A stretch of DNA of 64,000 nucleotides from Chryseobacterium defluvii (GTDB lineage Bacteria > Bacteroidota > Bacteroidia > Flavobacteriales > Weeksellaceae): contig NZ_RBXB01000003.1 of NCBI RefSeq assembly GCF_003634775.1, positions 868,001-932,000 of the forward strand, read 5' to 3'. The position numbers and the translations under genes were made by a program. The notes beneath the pieces are model-generated. The model did not search any database. It was given only the letters and a program-made list of their open reading frames with translations, and was not told the origin of the DNA. Shown here piece by piece: positions 17,235 to 28,694 of the stretch. The first letter of the stretch is position 1. Every line of letters starts with the position of its first letter.

Positions 17235-17262
17235 TCCGGATGTTTATGTTTCCGGATTTTTT
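17235..17262 (+). terminator. Second terminator-like hairpin upstream of the thiamine operon
   Basis: TCCGGA (17235-17240) repeats as TCCGGA (17251-17256); being self-complementary, the two can pair across a 10-nt loop, and six Ts follow. No gene ends here. The 110 nt between this hairpin and the previous terminator contain no open reading frame I can support. Confidence 0.4.
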
Positions 17263-17283
17263 GTTTTTTTGACAGATCGTATT

Positions 17284-17313
17284 TTGTCTATTCTGAAAAA
17301 ATACCTAACTTCG
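17284..17313 (+). promoter_or_regulatory. Promoter of the thiamine operon (TTG-N19-TAACTTCG)
   Basis: TTG at 17284-17286 and TAACTTCG at 17306-17313 fit the Bacteroidetes promoter with one change in the -7 box (TTCG instead of TTTG). The TPP aptamer begins 5 nt after the box, as expected for a riboswitch at the very 5' end of the leader. Confidence 0.55.
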
Positions 17314-17318
17314 CTCCA

Positions 17319-17401
17319 TACTTTAGGGGTGTCTGTTGATCAACAGACTGAGACTTTACCCTTTGAACCTGATCTGGATTATACCAGCGTAGGGAAAAGT
17401 A
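17319..17401 (+). promoter_or_regulatory. TPP riboswitch (thi-box) controlling the thiamine operon
   Basis: The conserved TPP aptamer elements occur in order: AGGGGTG (17325-17331), CTGAGA (17348-17353), CCCTTTGAACCTGATCTGG (17360-17378), ATACCAGCGTAGGGAA (17381-17396). P1 closes with TACTTT (17319-17324) and AAAGTA (17396-17401). It binds thiamine pyrophosphate and represses biosynthesis genes. No terminator follows; instead a hairpin over the thiS start codon is present, which suggests translational control. Confidence 0.96.
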
Positions 17402-17436
17402 AATGACTTTTGCTGTACGTTCTTGTACAATAATAG

Positions 17437-17468
17437 CCATTCCTAAAGTGTATAGATAAAATTTAGGA

Positions 17469-17472
<4 letters not shown>
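17437..17472 (+). promoter_or_regulatory. Inverted repeat masking the thiS start codon (candidate riboswitch expression platform)
   Basis: CCATTCCTAAA (17437-17447) is the exact reverse complement of TTTAGGAATGG (17462-17472). The right arm contains an AGGA purine stretch and the thiS ATG at 17469-17471. Pairing would bury the initiation site, so this looks like the sequestering stem of the TPP riboswitch. Confidence 0.75.
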
Positions 17473-20068
<2,596 letters not shown>

Positions 20069-20093
<25 letters not shown>

Positions 20094-20803
20094 TGAGTAT
20101 TGCGGGATATGATCCCAGTGGTGGCGCGGGTTTATTAGCAGACATCAAAACAATGGAGCAATTGAATGTATTGGGCTTTGGGGTTTGTACAGCAATGACA
20201 TTGCAAACAGAATCTGAATGTCTGAGCCTGGAATGGCAATCTTTAAAGGGGATAATAGCATCTATTGATGCCCTAATGAAAAAGTATCCGGTAGAAACAG
20301 TGAAAATTGGGGTCATTAAAGATGCAATGATGCTTATTGAAACGGTGAAGACAATCCAATCCAATAATCCTGAAGCCATGATAGTTTGGGATCCTGTTTT
20401 GAAAAGTACGTCAGAATTTACATTCTTCGATGTAAGCACAATCCATCTTCTGGAAGATGTGTTGGAAAAGATTGATTTAATCACTCCCAACTATGATGAA
20501 TACAAGATTTTAAGCAATCTTTTAAATAGGCATGCATGTTCGGTACTCATTAAAGGAGGGCATAGGGAAGACCGGTTGGGAATTGATATTCTAAAAAATA
20601 AAGGAAGAGAAATTTCAATTGAACCAAGTCACGATAGTTCTGATTATTACCCTAAGCATGGTTCCGGTTGCGTTCTTTCTTCTGCAATTGCGAGTTATCT
20701 TGCCAGAGGAGAAAATCTGGAAACAGCTTGTAAAAAAGGGAAATTATACACAGAAAAATTTTTAAAAAGCAACCCTTCTTTATTAGGGTTCCACTCAACT
20801 TAA
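20069..20803 (+). CDS. thiD: Hydroxymethylpyrimidine/phosphomethylpyrimidine kinase
   Basis: This 244-residue ribokinase-family enzyme phosphorylates HMP to HMP-P and then to HMP-PP. Diagnostic motifs are MSIAGYDPSGGAGLLADIK near the N-terminus and the anion-hole/catalytic block HGSGCVLSSAIASYLA (about residues 195-210). The ATG at 20069 is preferred because family members have several residues before SIAG. An alternative ATG at 20093 overlaps the stop of the preceding gene (TAATG) and would remove eight residues. The ThiD is slightly short (usual length about 260). Confidence 0.93.
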
Positions 20804-20805
20804 CA

Positions 20806-21420
20806 ATGGAAACACTACAATACATATCACAGGGAAACACCAAACAGGAACAGGAGATCAATATCCGGAAAACGTTAGATCACGGAATAAAATGGGTGCA
20901 GGTTCGTTGGAAAAACGCTCCTGAAAATGAATTGATTAAGCTCTGCGAAACTTCGAAGTGGCTTTGTTCGGAATATAACGCTGTTTGCATTATTAATGAT
21001 CATGTTCAATTAGCCAAAGAAATTGATGCAGACGGAGTTCATTTGGGATTAAAAGACCTGTCGGTTGAAATAGCCAGAAATATTTTAGGAAAACACAAAC
21101 TGATTGGTGGGACGGGCAATGCTCTTTCCGATGTGATGCAAAGAATTAATGAATCCTGTGACTATATAGGCTTAGGGCCGCTAAGGTTTACCTCTACCAA
21201 AGAAAATTTAAGCCCGGTTCTGGGATTTGAAGGGTATCAGAAAATTATTGAAAGCCTGAAAGAAAAATCAATAGAAATTCCCAACATCTTTGCCATTGGA
21301 GGAGTTACTTTACATGATATAGAATTATTACAACAGATCGGAATCTATGGAGTGGCTGTTTCGGGAGAGTTAACTACCCAACCTTCCATCATCAGTGAAT
21401 TTAAAAAAGTAATGCAATGA
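20806..21420 (+). CDS. thiE: Thiamine phosphate synthase
   Basis: This 204-residue TIM-barrel enzyme joins HMP-PP and thiazole phosphate to make thiamine phosphate. It carries the canonical substrate residues: VQVRWK (QxRxK) near residues 27-32, [19 protein letters not shown] (NDxxxLA and Mg-binding Asp), [16 protein letters not shown] and AIGGV. It starts 2 nt after thiD and shares the ATGA overlap with thiG, so it is tightly coupled in the operon. It is the catalytically standard member of the two ThiE-family proteins here. Confidence 0.94.
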   Translation: METLQYISQGNTKQEQEINIRKTLDHGIKWVQVRWKNAPENELIKLCETSKWLCSEYNAVCIINDHVQLAKEIDADGVHLGLKDLSVEIARNILGKHKLIGGTGNALSDVMQRINESCDYIGLGPLRFTSTKENLSPVLGFEGYQKIIESLKEKSIEIPNIFAIGGVTLHDIELLQQIGIYGVAVSGELTTQPSIISEFKKVMQ

Positions 21421-22193
21421 AAAATCAACAATTAATAATAGCAGACAGGATCTTTGATTCAAGACTGTTTTTAGGGACAGGAAAATTTGGGAATCTTACG
21501 GAAATGACAAAATCTATTATAGCCTCAGAAACCAATATGGTGACTATGGCTTTGAAAAGAATAGACTCAGGTGCTTCTGAAGATGATTTGTTAACTGCTT
21601 TAAAGCCTGCGAAAACTCATCTTTTGCCCAATACTTCGGGAGCAAGAACGGCAAAAGAAGCAGTACTGGCGGCTCAATTGGCAAGAGAGGCCCTGGAAAC
21701 AAACTGGGTAAAGCTTGAAATACATCCGGATCCCAAATATTTATTGCCCGATCCTATAGAAACACTATATGCTACAGAAGAATTGGCAAAACTAGGATTT
21801 ATAGTGATGCCCTACATACATGCCGATCCGGTCTTATGCAAACGTTTAGAGGATGCCGGAACAGCCGTGGTAATGCCATTAGGAGCGCCAATTGGAACCA
21901 ATAAGGGATTACGGACGTTGGATTTTCTGGAGATCATTATCAGTCAGAGCAATGTTCCGGTAGTGGTGGATGCAGGAATCGGAGCTCCTTCAGATGCGGC
22001 AAAAGCGATGGAGATGGGTGCAGATGCTGTGTTGGTAAACACCGCAATTGCTGTGGCAAGAAATCCAGTAAATATGGCATTGGCTTTTAAAGAGGGTGTT
22101 ATTGCAGGAAGAAGAGCCTTTGAATCTGGCTTAGGAGCTATTTCCGATCATGCGGAAGCATCAAGTCCACTGACTTCTTTCTTATTTGATTAA
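21417..22193 (+). CDS. thiG: Thiazole synthase ThiG
   Basis: This 258-residue TIM-barrel enzyme condenses deoxyxylulose phosphate, dehydroglycine and ThiS thiocarboxylate to form the thiazole. Markers are FLGTGKFG near the N-terminus, the Schiff-base Lys in [16 protein letters not shown] (about residues 97-112), [14 protein letters not shown] and [23 protein letters not shown] (split by family blocks). It overlaps thiE by 4 nt and precedes thiH, which supplies dehydroglycine. Length is normal. Confidence 0.97.
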   Translation: MKNQQLIIADRIFDSRLFLGTGKFGNLTEMTKSIIASETNMVTMALKRIDSGASEDDLLTALKPAKTHLLPNTSGARTAKEAVLAAQLAREALETNWVKLEIHPDPKYLLPDPIETLYATEELAKLGFIVMPYIHADPVLCKRLEDAGTAVVMPLGAPIGTNKGLRTLDFLEIIISQSNVPVVVDAGIGAPSDAAKAMEMGADAVLVNTAIAVARNPVNMALAFKEGVIAGRRAFESGLGAISDHAEASSPLTSFLFD

Positions 22194-22204
22194 TCTGAAT
22201 TTCT

Positions 22205-23323
22205 ATGAACACCTTTAAAGACTTTTTTGAACGCTATCATTGGGATGAGGTAAAGCAAAGGCTTGAAAAAGTGACCCTATCAGACGTGGAATATAGCCTG
22301 TCTAAAAAGAATAGAACAATAGAAGACTTTTTGAACCTGCTTTCTCCTGTTGCCGCTCAAAAACTAGAAGTAATGGCGAACATGACCCGCTTTATTACGC
22401 AAAAACGTTTCGGAAAGACCATTCAGCTCTATGCCCCATTATACCTTAGTAATGAATGCCAGAATATTTGTACCTATTGCGGTTTCAGCTTAGATAATAA
22501 AATTAAAAGAAAAACCCTTTCTGATACGGAATTGATGATTGAAGCAAGCGTGCTCAAATCAATGGGTGTCAATCACATCTTGTTGGTAAGTGGTGAAGCC
22601 CATAAAACAGTAGGTATTTCTTATTTTTTGAATGCAGTTCGTTTATTGAAGCCTCATTTTGCCAATATTTCCATTGAAGTTCAGCCTTTGTCGGAAGAAG
22701 AGTATGCAGCGCTGCACAAAGAAGGAGTTCATTCTGTCCTGGTGTACCAGGAAACGTATCATCAGGAAGTGTATAAAGAATATCATCCTAAAGGTAAAAA
22801 ATCAAATTTCCATTTCCGTCTGGAAACCCCCGACAGAATTGGAAAAGCGGGAATTCACAAAATAGGATTGGGTGTTTTACTAGGACTCGAAGATTGGCGT
22901 GTAGACAGTTTTTTTAATGCTTTACACATTGATTATTTACAAAAGTGCTATTGGAAAAGTAAATTTTCAGTTTCATTTCCGAGACTCAGGCCCGCAGAAG
23001 GGATTATTGAACCTAACTTTATTATGGAAGATAAAGATCTTCTTCAGCTGATCTGTGCTTACAGGATTTGGAATGAAGATTTAGAGATTTCCATTTCAAC
23101 GAGGGAAAACGAAAAATTCAGAGATCATATTATTTCATTAGGGGCAACAACAATGAGTGCTGCTTCTAAAACCAACCCCGGCGGATATGCAGTAGACCGG
23201 GAATCTCTGGAACAGTTCGAGACCAGTGATGAAAGAAGTATGGAAGAAATAAGAAATATCATTAAAAAGTCCGGATATGATCCCGTAATGAAAGACTGGG
23301 ACTCTGTCTATACTGGGTTTTAA
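22205..23323 (+). CDS. thiH: 2-iminoacetate synthase ThiH
   Basis: This 372-residue radical SAM enzyme cleaves tyrosine to dehydroglycine and p-cresol. The radical SAM cluster motif CX3CX2C is present (CQNICTYCGFS, about residues 83-93), followed by a BATS-type C-terminal region (SFPRLRPAEG, ISTREN, AASKTNPGGY). Use of ThiH rather than the oxidase ThiO means thiazole synthesis here can run without oxygen. It lies 11 nt after thiG and 11 nt before thiF. Confidence 0.96.
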   Translation: MNTFKDFFERYHWDEVKQRLEKVTLSDVEYSLSKKNRTIEDFLNLLSPVAAQKLEVMANMTRFITQKRFGKTIQLYAPLYLSNECQNICTYCGFSLDNKIKRKTLSDTELMIEASVLKSMGVNHILLVSGEAHKTVGISYFLNAVRLLKPHFANISIEVQPLSEEEYAALHKEGVHSVLVYQETYHQEVYKEYHPKGKKSNFHFRLETPDRIGKAGIHKIGLGVLLGLEDWRVDSFFNALHIDYLQKCYWKSKFSVSFPRLRPAEGIIEPNFIMEDKDLLQLICAYRIWNEDLEISISTRENEKFRDHIISLGATTMSAASKTNPGGYAVDRESLEQFETSDERSMEEIRNIIKKSGYDPVMKDWDSVYTGF

Positions 23324-23334
23324 TTATTCAAAAA

Positions 23335-24045
23335 GTGAAGAGAGAAGATATTTTTTCCCGATACAGCAGACAGATTTTTATTGATGAAATCGGCTTGGAT
23401 GGTCAAAGGAAAATAATGAATTCAAAAGTTCTCGTGGTAGGAGCCGGAGGATTGGGAAGTCCCGTTATTCAATATCTGGCGGCAGCGGGAGTAGGCACTT
23501 TGGGTGTGGCAGATTTTGATGAGGTGGAATTGCATAATCTGAACAGGCAGATCATTCACAATGAAAATAATGTAGGAAAACCTAAAGTGAAGAGTGCAGA
23601 AGAATTTGTAAAAAATCTCAATCACCATGTTCATTTTATTGGTGTTGAGGAAAAGATTGATCCCTCTAATGCAGAACAAATCCTTTCTCAATTTGATATC
23701 ATTATTGACGGATCAGACAACTTTAAGAGCAGATATTTAATTAATGATACCTGCGTTAAATTGAATAAACCTTTAGTGTATGGAAGTATTTTGAGCTTTT
23801 CCGGACAGGTGGCTATATTCAATTATAAGGGAAGCAAACATTTAAGGAGTCTGTTTCCCGAACCTCCTTTTGATGAAGATATTCCGGATTGTGACAGTCT
23901 GGGTGTCTTGGGAGCTTTGCCGGGAATTGTAGGGAGCATGATGGCTAATTTAACCTTGAAAATAATAACAGAACTTCCTTTCCTGGTTAATCAGATGACA
24001 TTGGTTGATACTTTACACTGGAGATTTCAAACAATTGATTTTTAG
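23335..24045 (+). CDS. thiF: ThiF adenylyltransferase lacking the zinc-binding cysteines
   Basis: This 236-residue E1-like enzyme adenylates the ThiS C-terminus. It begins at GTG 23335. The nucleotide-binding loop (VVGAGGLGSPVIQYLAAAGVG, residues 34-54 in pieces), DFDEVELHNLNRQ and DGSDNFKSRYLIND are all present. The Cys equivalent to E. coli Cys184 is kept (IPDCDSLGVLG, residue 186). The four zinc Cys of ThiF/MoeB are absent: the first pair is replaced by HLRS (169-172) and the C-terminal CxxC is missing. There is no rhodanese domain. It is the last gene of the operon; no obvious terminator follows. Confidence 0.92.
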   Translation: MKREDIFSRYSRQIFIDEIGLDGQRKIMNSKVLVVGAGGLGSPVIQYLAAAGVGTLGVADFDEVELHNLNRQIIHNENNVGKPKVKSAEEFVKNLNHHVHFIGVEEKIDPSNAEQILSQFDIIIDGSDNFKSRYLINDTCVKLNKPLVYGSILSFSGQVAIFNYKGSKHLRSLFPEPPFDEDIPDCDSLGVLGALPGIVGSMMANLTLKIITELPFLVNQMTLVDTLHWRFQTIDF

Positions 24046-24188
24046 AGTTGTTTAAATAATGAAATGGGAGTTATAGCTTAAAGGGGTATTGTATTTTTCT
24101 GCATATTAACAATGTGGCAGTGTTTTTTTTTGTTTTTGATTTATTTTGCAAAAAAAATGTATATTTATGGCTAATTCAATTGAACCTT

Positions 24189-26321
24189 ATGAAACATTTT
24201 TACAATTTATCAAAATGCATCAAAAATAAGAGTTATCTTAAAAAAGCAATACTTGGGCTTGCTTTTTTGTTTGGTACTCATCAGTCTGCCGATGCACAAG
24301 TTAATGCTTATAGTTTTGCCCAGTCAACGGGAAGTTATGCGCCAGCTTCAGGAACAGCAGCGGTATTAGGAACAGCTACCGATAATACCACTTCAACGAA
24401 TCTTAATAGTAACGTATATCCTGTAACATTACCTTTTAATTTTGTTTTTAACGGGACATCTTATAGCTCGTTGAATGTATCAAGCAATGGTTTTGTTACT
24501 TTTGGAACTACTGCACCAAGTACAACTACTACAAGTCCTATTTCAAGTACAACTACGTATGAAGGAGCGATTTCTATTTTCGGAAGAGACATCAGTAGTT
24601 TTTTTAATGTAAATGGAATCAGTGGAAGTATAGTATGGGAAACCATAGGTACAGCACCTAATAGAGAAATTGTTATAGAATGGAAAAATTTTAGACCTAA
24701 TAATGCTACAGCAGTTACTACAGTATATAGTTTCTCGTTCCAGATAAGATTGCAGGAAACATCAAATGTTATCAAAATGGTTTATGATGCCGGGACTTAT
24801 TTAGCAGGAAGTACAGCTATTTCAGGAACGTTACAGGTTGGATTAAGAGGAGCTACTACTGCTGATTTCAATAACCGACTAAATGCATCAACCTTAGAGT
24901 TTATTAATTCTACACCGGGAACAACAAGCTCCAGTACTCAGAATATGAATACCGTTAATGCTATTCCTGGGATGCCAACCGCAGGATTAACATATACTTG
25001 GACTCCTCCTAATTGTTGGACTCCATCTGGTGTTAACATAACAAATATCACAACGAATTCTGCTACGGTAAATTGGATTGCACCGTCAATAGCTCCAGGC
25101 TCTTATGAAGTATATTATTCTACATCGAATACAGCGCCAACTGCTTCAACGCCACCTACTGTACAGAACATTACAGGTTTATCAACACCTATTGATCCTT
25201 TGCAACCTTTAACAACTTATTATGTTTGGGTAAGATCATCTTGTGGTACATCGGAAAAAAGTACCTGGACAAATGTGACGAATTTTACAACACATCCAAC
25301 TTGCTGGACTCCTTCTGGTGTAAACATTACAAATATTACAACAAATTCAGCTACTGTAAATTGGACCGCACCATCTGTGACTCCGGCTTCCTATGAAGTA
25401 TATTATTCCACATCGAATACAGCGCCAACTGCTTCAACTACACCTACTGTACAGAATATCCCAGGCTTATCAAGTCCAATTGGTCCATTGCAGTCTTCAA
25501 CACCTTATTATGTTTGGGTAAGATCATCTTGTGGTACATCAGACAAAAGTACATGGACCAGTGTAGCTAGTTTTACAACACAATGTGATGCAATTACAGG
25601 GGCTTATTTTGAAGGGTTTGAGGGATATCCAGCTGTTTCGAATGGAAGCACTGGAGGTGTCTTACCAATTTGTTGGACGAATTTAGGAACAGCCAATGGA
25701 GGACATATTTCTAATAGTACCAGTTCAACAATTACAGGGACTAATACCTTATATCTGTGGACATCAGGAGCACGTATTGCTTATGTAGCCTTACCTCCGA
25801 TGAATACATTGCAGTCTGGGAATTACAGGTTGAAATTTGATGCGAAAGCTTCAGTTACTGCAGGAGGAATTCTTCAGATCGGATATTTAGACACTACAAA
25901 TACTTTTGTTGAGTTAACAACATTCAGTGTGGCTACTACTGCTACGGTATATCCTTTTTCATTCGATATTCCTGTGCTCCCTGCAGGAGTAACTCAGCTG
26001 GCAATTAAAAACCCAGGCACCCCGGCAAATAGTTTGTCGATTGATAATGTTTCTTATGAACTGAAAAACTTAGCAACTTCAGAAATTGCAGAAAAGAATA
26101 AATTGAAAATCTATCCAAATCCATTCAGTGATGTGATCAACATTTCCGATGTGGAAAAGGTAAAATCTATTGCTGTACTTGAAGCTTCTGGAAGGGTTCT
26201 AAAAGTAATCGGGCAGGCCTCCTCATCAATCAATTTATCAGATTTAAAGCAAGGTGTGTATATCCTTAATGTGACATATAAGGATAATACAATATCTTCA
26301 CATAAAATTATCAAGAAATAA
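24189..26321 (+). CDS. T9SS-secreted protein with two fibronectin type III domains
   Basis: From ATG 24189 the protein has 710 residues. A signal peptide (KKAILGLAFLFGTHQSADAQ) is followed by a large Ser/Thr-rich beta domain (to about residue 275). Then come two fibronectin type III repeats of about 95 residues (25014-25301 and 25302-25583), a beta-sandwich domain that looks carbohydrate-binding- or MAM-like (about 465-630), and a C-terminal type A sorting domain (LKIYPNPFSDVINIS to KIIKK) for the type IX secretion system. It is probably exported and attached to or released from the cell surface, perhaps as an adhesin. The earlier ATG at 24114 would prepend an unlikely hydrophobic stretch. 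Confidence 0.9.
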   Translation: MKHFYNLSKCIKNKSYLKKAILGLAFLFGTHQSADAQVNAYSFAQSTGSYAPASGTAAVLGTATDNTTSTNLNSNVYPVTLPFNFVFNGTSYSSLNVSSNGFVTFGTTAPSTTTTSPISSTTTYEGAISIFGRDISSFFNVNGISGSIVWETIGTAPNREIVIEWKNFRPNNATAVTTVYSFSFQIRLQETSNVIKMVYDAGTYLAGSTAISGTLQVGLRGATTADFNNRLNASTLEFINSTPGTTSSSTQNMNTVNAIPGMPTAGLTYTWTPPNCWTPSGVNITNITTNSATVNWIAPSIAPGSYEVYYSTSNTAPTASTPPTVQNITGLSTPIDPLQPLTTYYVWVRSSCGTSEKSTWTNVTNFTTHPTCWTPSGVNITNITTNSATVNWTAPSVTPASYEVYYSTSNTAPTASTTPTVQNIPGLSSPIGPLQSSTPYYVWVRSSCGTSDKSTWTSVASFTTQCDAITGAYFEGFEGYPAVSNGSTGGVLPICWTNLGTANGGHISNSTSSTITGTNTLYLWTSGARIAYVALPPMNTLQSGNYRLKFDAKASVTAGGILQIGYLDTTNTFVELTTFSVATTATVYPFSFDIPVLPAGVTQLAIKNPGTPANSLSIDNVSYELKNLATSEIAEKNKLKIYPNPFSDVINISDVEKVKSIAVLEASGRVLKVIGQASSSINLSDLKQGVYILNVTYKDNTISSHKIIKK
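25014..25583 (+). repeat. Tandem fibronectin type III repeat, highly similar at DNA level
   Basis: Two direct copies with a 288-nt period encode CWTPSGVNITNITTNS... domains. Long runs are identical, including a run around GCGCCAACTGCTTCAAC in both copies. The second copy is 6 nt shorter at its end. This is a recent in-frame duplication. Confidence 0.9.
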
Positions 26322-26341
26322 TTTGTATACTTCAAAAGAAG

Positions 26342-26370
26342 AAGGCGGTTTAATTACCGCCTTTTTTTAT
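26342..26370 (+). terminator. Bidirectional terminator between the T9SS protein and a convergent receptor gene
   Basis: AAGGCGGT (26342-26349) pairs with ACCGCCTT (26356-26363) across a 6-nt loop, with A-rich flank on the left and a T-run on the right. It serves both convergent genes; the minus-strand gene ends at 26367. Confidence 0.85.
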
Positions 26371-28577
26371 TGTCCTTGCTGCATTACACCGCCATTCTCC
26401 TCTTTCTTATTATTGTTTAAGATATTCGGATCTTCTTTGGCCAGCTTATTCCTAGTAGGGATCTTATAATTGACGGATAAACCAAAATTTCTCGTATCAT
26501 ATTTATTGCTCATAAATACACTTTCTCCGGTTGGCGGATTAGAGCGTACCTGCATTTTCTGACCATTGAAAATATCATTGGCAAAAACGGAAAGCGTTAA
26601 GCGGTTATCCATAAACTTTTTCGTAAGGGTAAGGTCGAAAGAATTATTAAACGGTTTCTCTGCCGTAAAGTAGAAGTAACCCGCCTTCGGAGTCAGATAA
26701 CTGTAATTTGCCGTTAACTTGATATCTTTAGGTAAAATCAGCTGTGTCATGATGTTGAAGATCCAGAATCCTTTATTATTCAGATTATCGATATCATGTT
26801 TCTGATATCCTGCGTAGATATACATAAAGTTGATCTTGTCAGGGTTGAAATTAAACTTCATCACTTCACTCAAAGGTTTAGTGAAAAGCATAAAAGGAAC
26901 AGGAAGACCTACATTAAAATTATGAATTCTCATATTCGAAATGTTGATCTGCTCATTAGTAAGATTTTTACCATTCTTCCTGATGATCTGCGCTACCTGG
27001 TTTTTAGCAGAGCTTACATTATACCCGATAAATGCATAATCAAATGCAGAGATCTTCAATTCGTAATTATCAAAAATAGTAGGCTGTAGATTAGGATTAC
27101 CTGTCACCTGCGTGTTTGGCCCTGCAAAAATCACGTTATTCGGGTTTAGAGCAGAAATACTTGGCAAGTTGATTTTTTTATTATAATTGGCAGCTACATA
27201 TACTTGATTCATCAGGTTATACTGAACACTTGCATTCGGGAATAACTTGAATCGGTTGAAAGGTCTCAAATCACCCTCAACAACTGTTCCGGACTTTATC
27301 ACTCTTGTTACTCCGGAGATATCATAATTTTCTGCACGGGAACCCAAAATGAAATCAAATTTTTTCAATTTCGCCTGGAATTCCAGATAAGTGGAAGCCG
27401 TTTGTCTTTGGTACTCTAAGTTAGTTAAACCTTTACTCTCCGTATCCAGATCCTGTCTTTCATATAAACCTCCCAAGCTTACTTTTCCGCCATCCAGAAT
27501 ATTGATAGGTTGAGAGTAATCCACTTTGAAATTGGCAATGCTTATATCCGTTTTATTATCCAAAAGCCCTTTTGTTCCGGGAATGAAATATTCCTGATTA
27601 TTATCTGTGAAAACACCTTTTTGGAAGAAATTATCCTGTATGAATTTACTGTCAGATTTTGTATACCCAAACTGAAAATCCAATTTTTGAGACTTGTCTG
27701 TAAATCTTTTTTGATAAGTTACTACCGCTTCCTGCCTTAAACTGTTCGTATGAGCTGCATCCGAAGCTTCAAATATCGTTTCTCTGAAAGTATCCGGTGC
27801 TATGGGAATATCCGCAAGTCCGTTACTTGCCGTATAGTTGTCATTATTGTTGTGATAAATATCGTAGTTTACTAATAATCGGTCCTGTCCAAGATCAAAA
27901 GTCAAACCTGATTTTGCAAAGTATCCTCTTCCGATTCTGTCTGTGTTACTATTCAATAATACGTCCTGTAACGTTCTCAGATTACTTTCACGGTAATTCT
28001 GCCCGATATTCAATTGCCATCCGAAAATTTTATTTCTGGCATTCAAATTTAGGGAGTTCGAAGTTCTGCTTCGGAATTTATCATAGTTTGTGAATGAATA
28101 GTTCCCGGAATAGGTTGCCGTTAAATATTTATTGGCATTTTTATTTGTGATGATATTCATGATTGCTCCACCTGAGGTAGCAGGAAATTCTGCACCCGGC
28201 TGTGTGATTACTTCAATTCTGTCTACCGAATTGGCAGGCATACCTTCCAGGAAAGAATTCAGTTCATTAGAAGTAATATTTAAAGGCCTTCCGTTCAAAA
28301 ATACATCCAGAACTTTTCCCTGATACATCATTCCGGCAATATCGGTAGAAATAAGTCCGGGAAGTTTTTTAATGCCCTCCAAAACATTTCCATTATTAAG
28401 CTGAGGCTGCTCAGAAAAATCGAAGATCGTACGATCTGCTTTTTGCTCAACAGCTTTTTTAGTTTTGGTGATGGTGACACCCTCAATTTGTTTTTCTTTT
28501 ACTTGATTGTTCGGCTTCTCCTGGGCATACACCGTTAAAGAGCTTATCAGAGATAAGGCAACAATTGTTTTTTTCAT
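26367..28577 (-). CDS. TonB-receptor-like outer membrane beta-barrel protein
   Basis: This 736-residue protein has a signal peptide (MKKTIVALSLISSLTVYAQ) and a TonB-dependent receptor plug-like domain (about residues 35-150: EGVTITKTKK, LEGIKKLPGLIS, FLNGRPLNITSNEL, RIEVITQPGAEFPATSGGAIMNIIT). A C-terminal barrel of about 550 residues follows, of the outer-membrane-beta-barrel family seen in Bacteroidetes. No carboxypeptidase-like N-terminal domain is present. The C-terminus is a Lys/Glu/Gln-rich tail rather than the usual final aromatic residue. It is monocistronic and its substrate is unknown; no SusD partner is adjacent. Confidence 0.85.
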   Translation of the reverse strand: MKKTIVALSLISSLTVYAQEKPNNQVKEKQIEGVTITKTKKAVEQKADRTIFDFSEQPQLNNGNVLEGIKKLPGLISTDIAGMMYQGKVLDVFLNGRPLNITSNELNSFLEGMPANSVDRIEVITQPGAEFPATSGGAIMNIITNKNANKYLTATYSGNYSFTNYDKFRSRTSNSLNLNARNKIFGWQLNIGQNYRESNLRTLQDVLLNSNTDRIGRGYFAKSGLTFDLGQDRLLVNYDIYHNNNDNYTASNGLADIPIAPDTFRETIFEASDAAHTNSLRQEAVVTYQKRFTDKSQKLDFQFGYTKSDSKFIQDNFFQKGVFTDNNQEYFIPGTKGLLDNKTDISIANFKVDYSQPINILDGGKVSLGGLYERQDLDTESKGLTNLEYQRQTASTYLEFQAKLKKFDFILGSRAENYDISGVTRVIKSGTVVEGDLRPFNRFKLFPNASVQYNLMNQVYVAANYNKKINLPSISALNPNNVIFAGPNTQVTGNPNLQPTIFDNYELKISAFDYAFIGYNVSSAKNQVAQIIRKNGKNLTNEQINISNMRIHNFNVGLPVPFMLFTKPLSEVMKFNFNPDKINFMYIYAGYQKHDIDNLNNKGFWIFNIMTQLILPKDIKLTANYSYLTPKAGYFYFTAEKPFNNSFDLTLTKKFMDNRLTLSVFANDIFNGQKMQVRSNPPTGESVFMSNKYDTRNFGLSVNYKIPTRNKLAKEDPNILNNNKKEENGGVMQQGQ

Positions 28578-28639
28578 AATGTTTTTTACTACACTTGGTT
28601 AGACGCAGAAAAAACAGTTTCGTTACAAGAAATAAAAAT

Positions 28640-28672
28640 AAAAAGCGACTTCTATTTGAAGCCGCTTTTATA
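28640..28672 (-). terminator. Terminator downstream of acnA
   Basis: AAAAGCGACTTC (28641-28652) pairs with GAAGCCGCTTTT (28658-28669) with one mismatch and a 5-nt loop, flanked by A and T runs. It ends minus-strand transcription from the aconitase genes before the receptor gene. Confidence 0.75.
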
Positions 28673-28694
28673 TTAATCGATCTAACAATTAATC

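Noticed and set aside
25014..25583. CRISPR-like or mobile repeat
   Set aside because: The repeats are two in-frame protein modules of 288 nt in a coding region, not short direct repeats with unique spacers.
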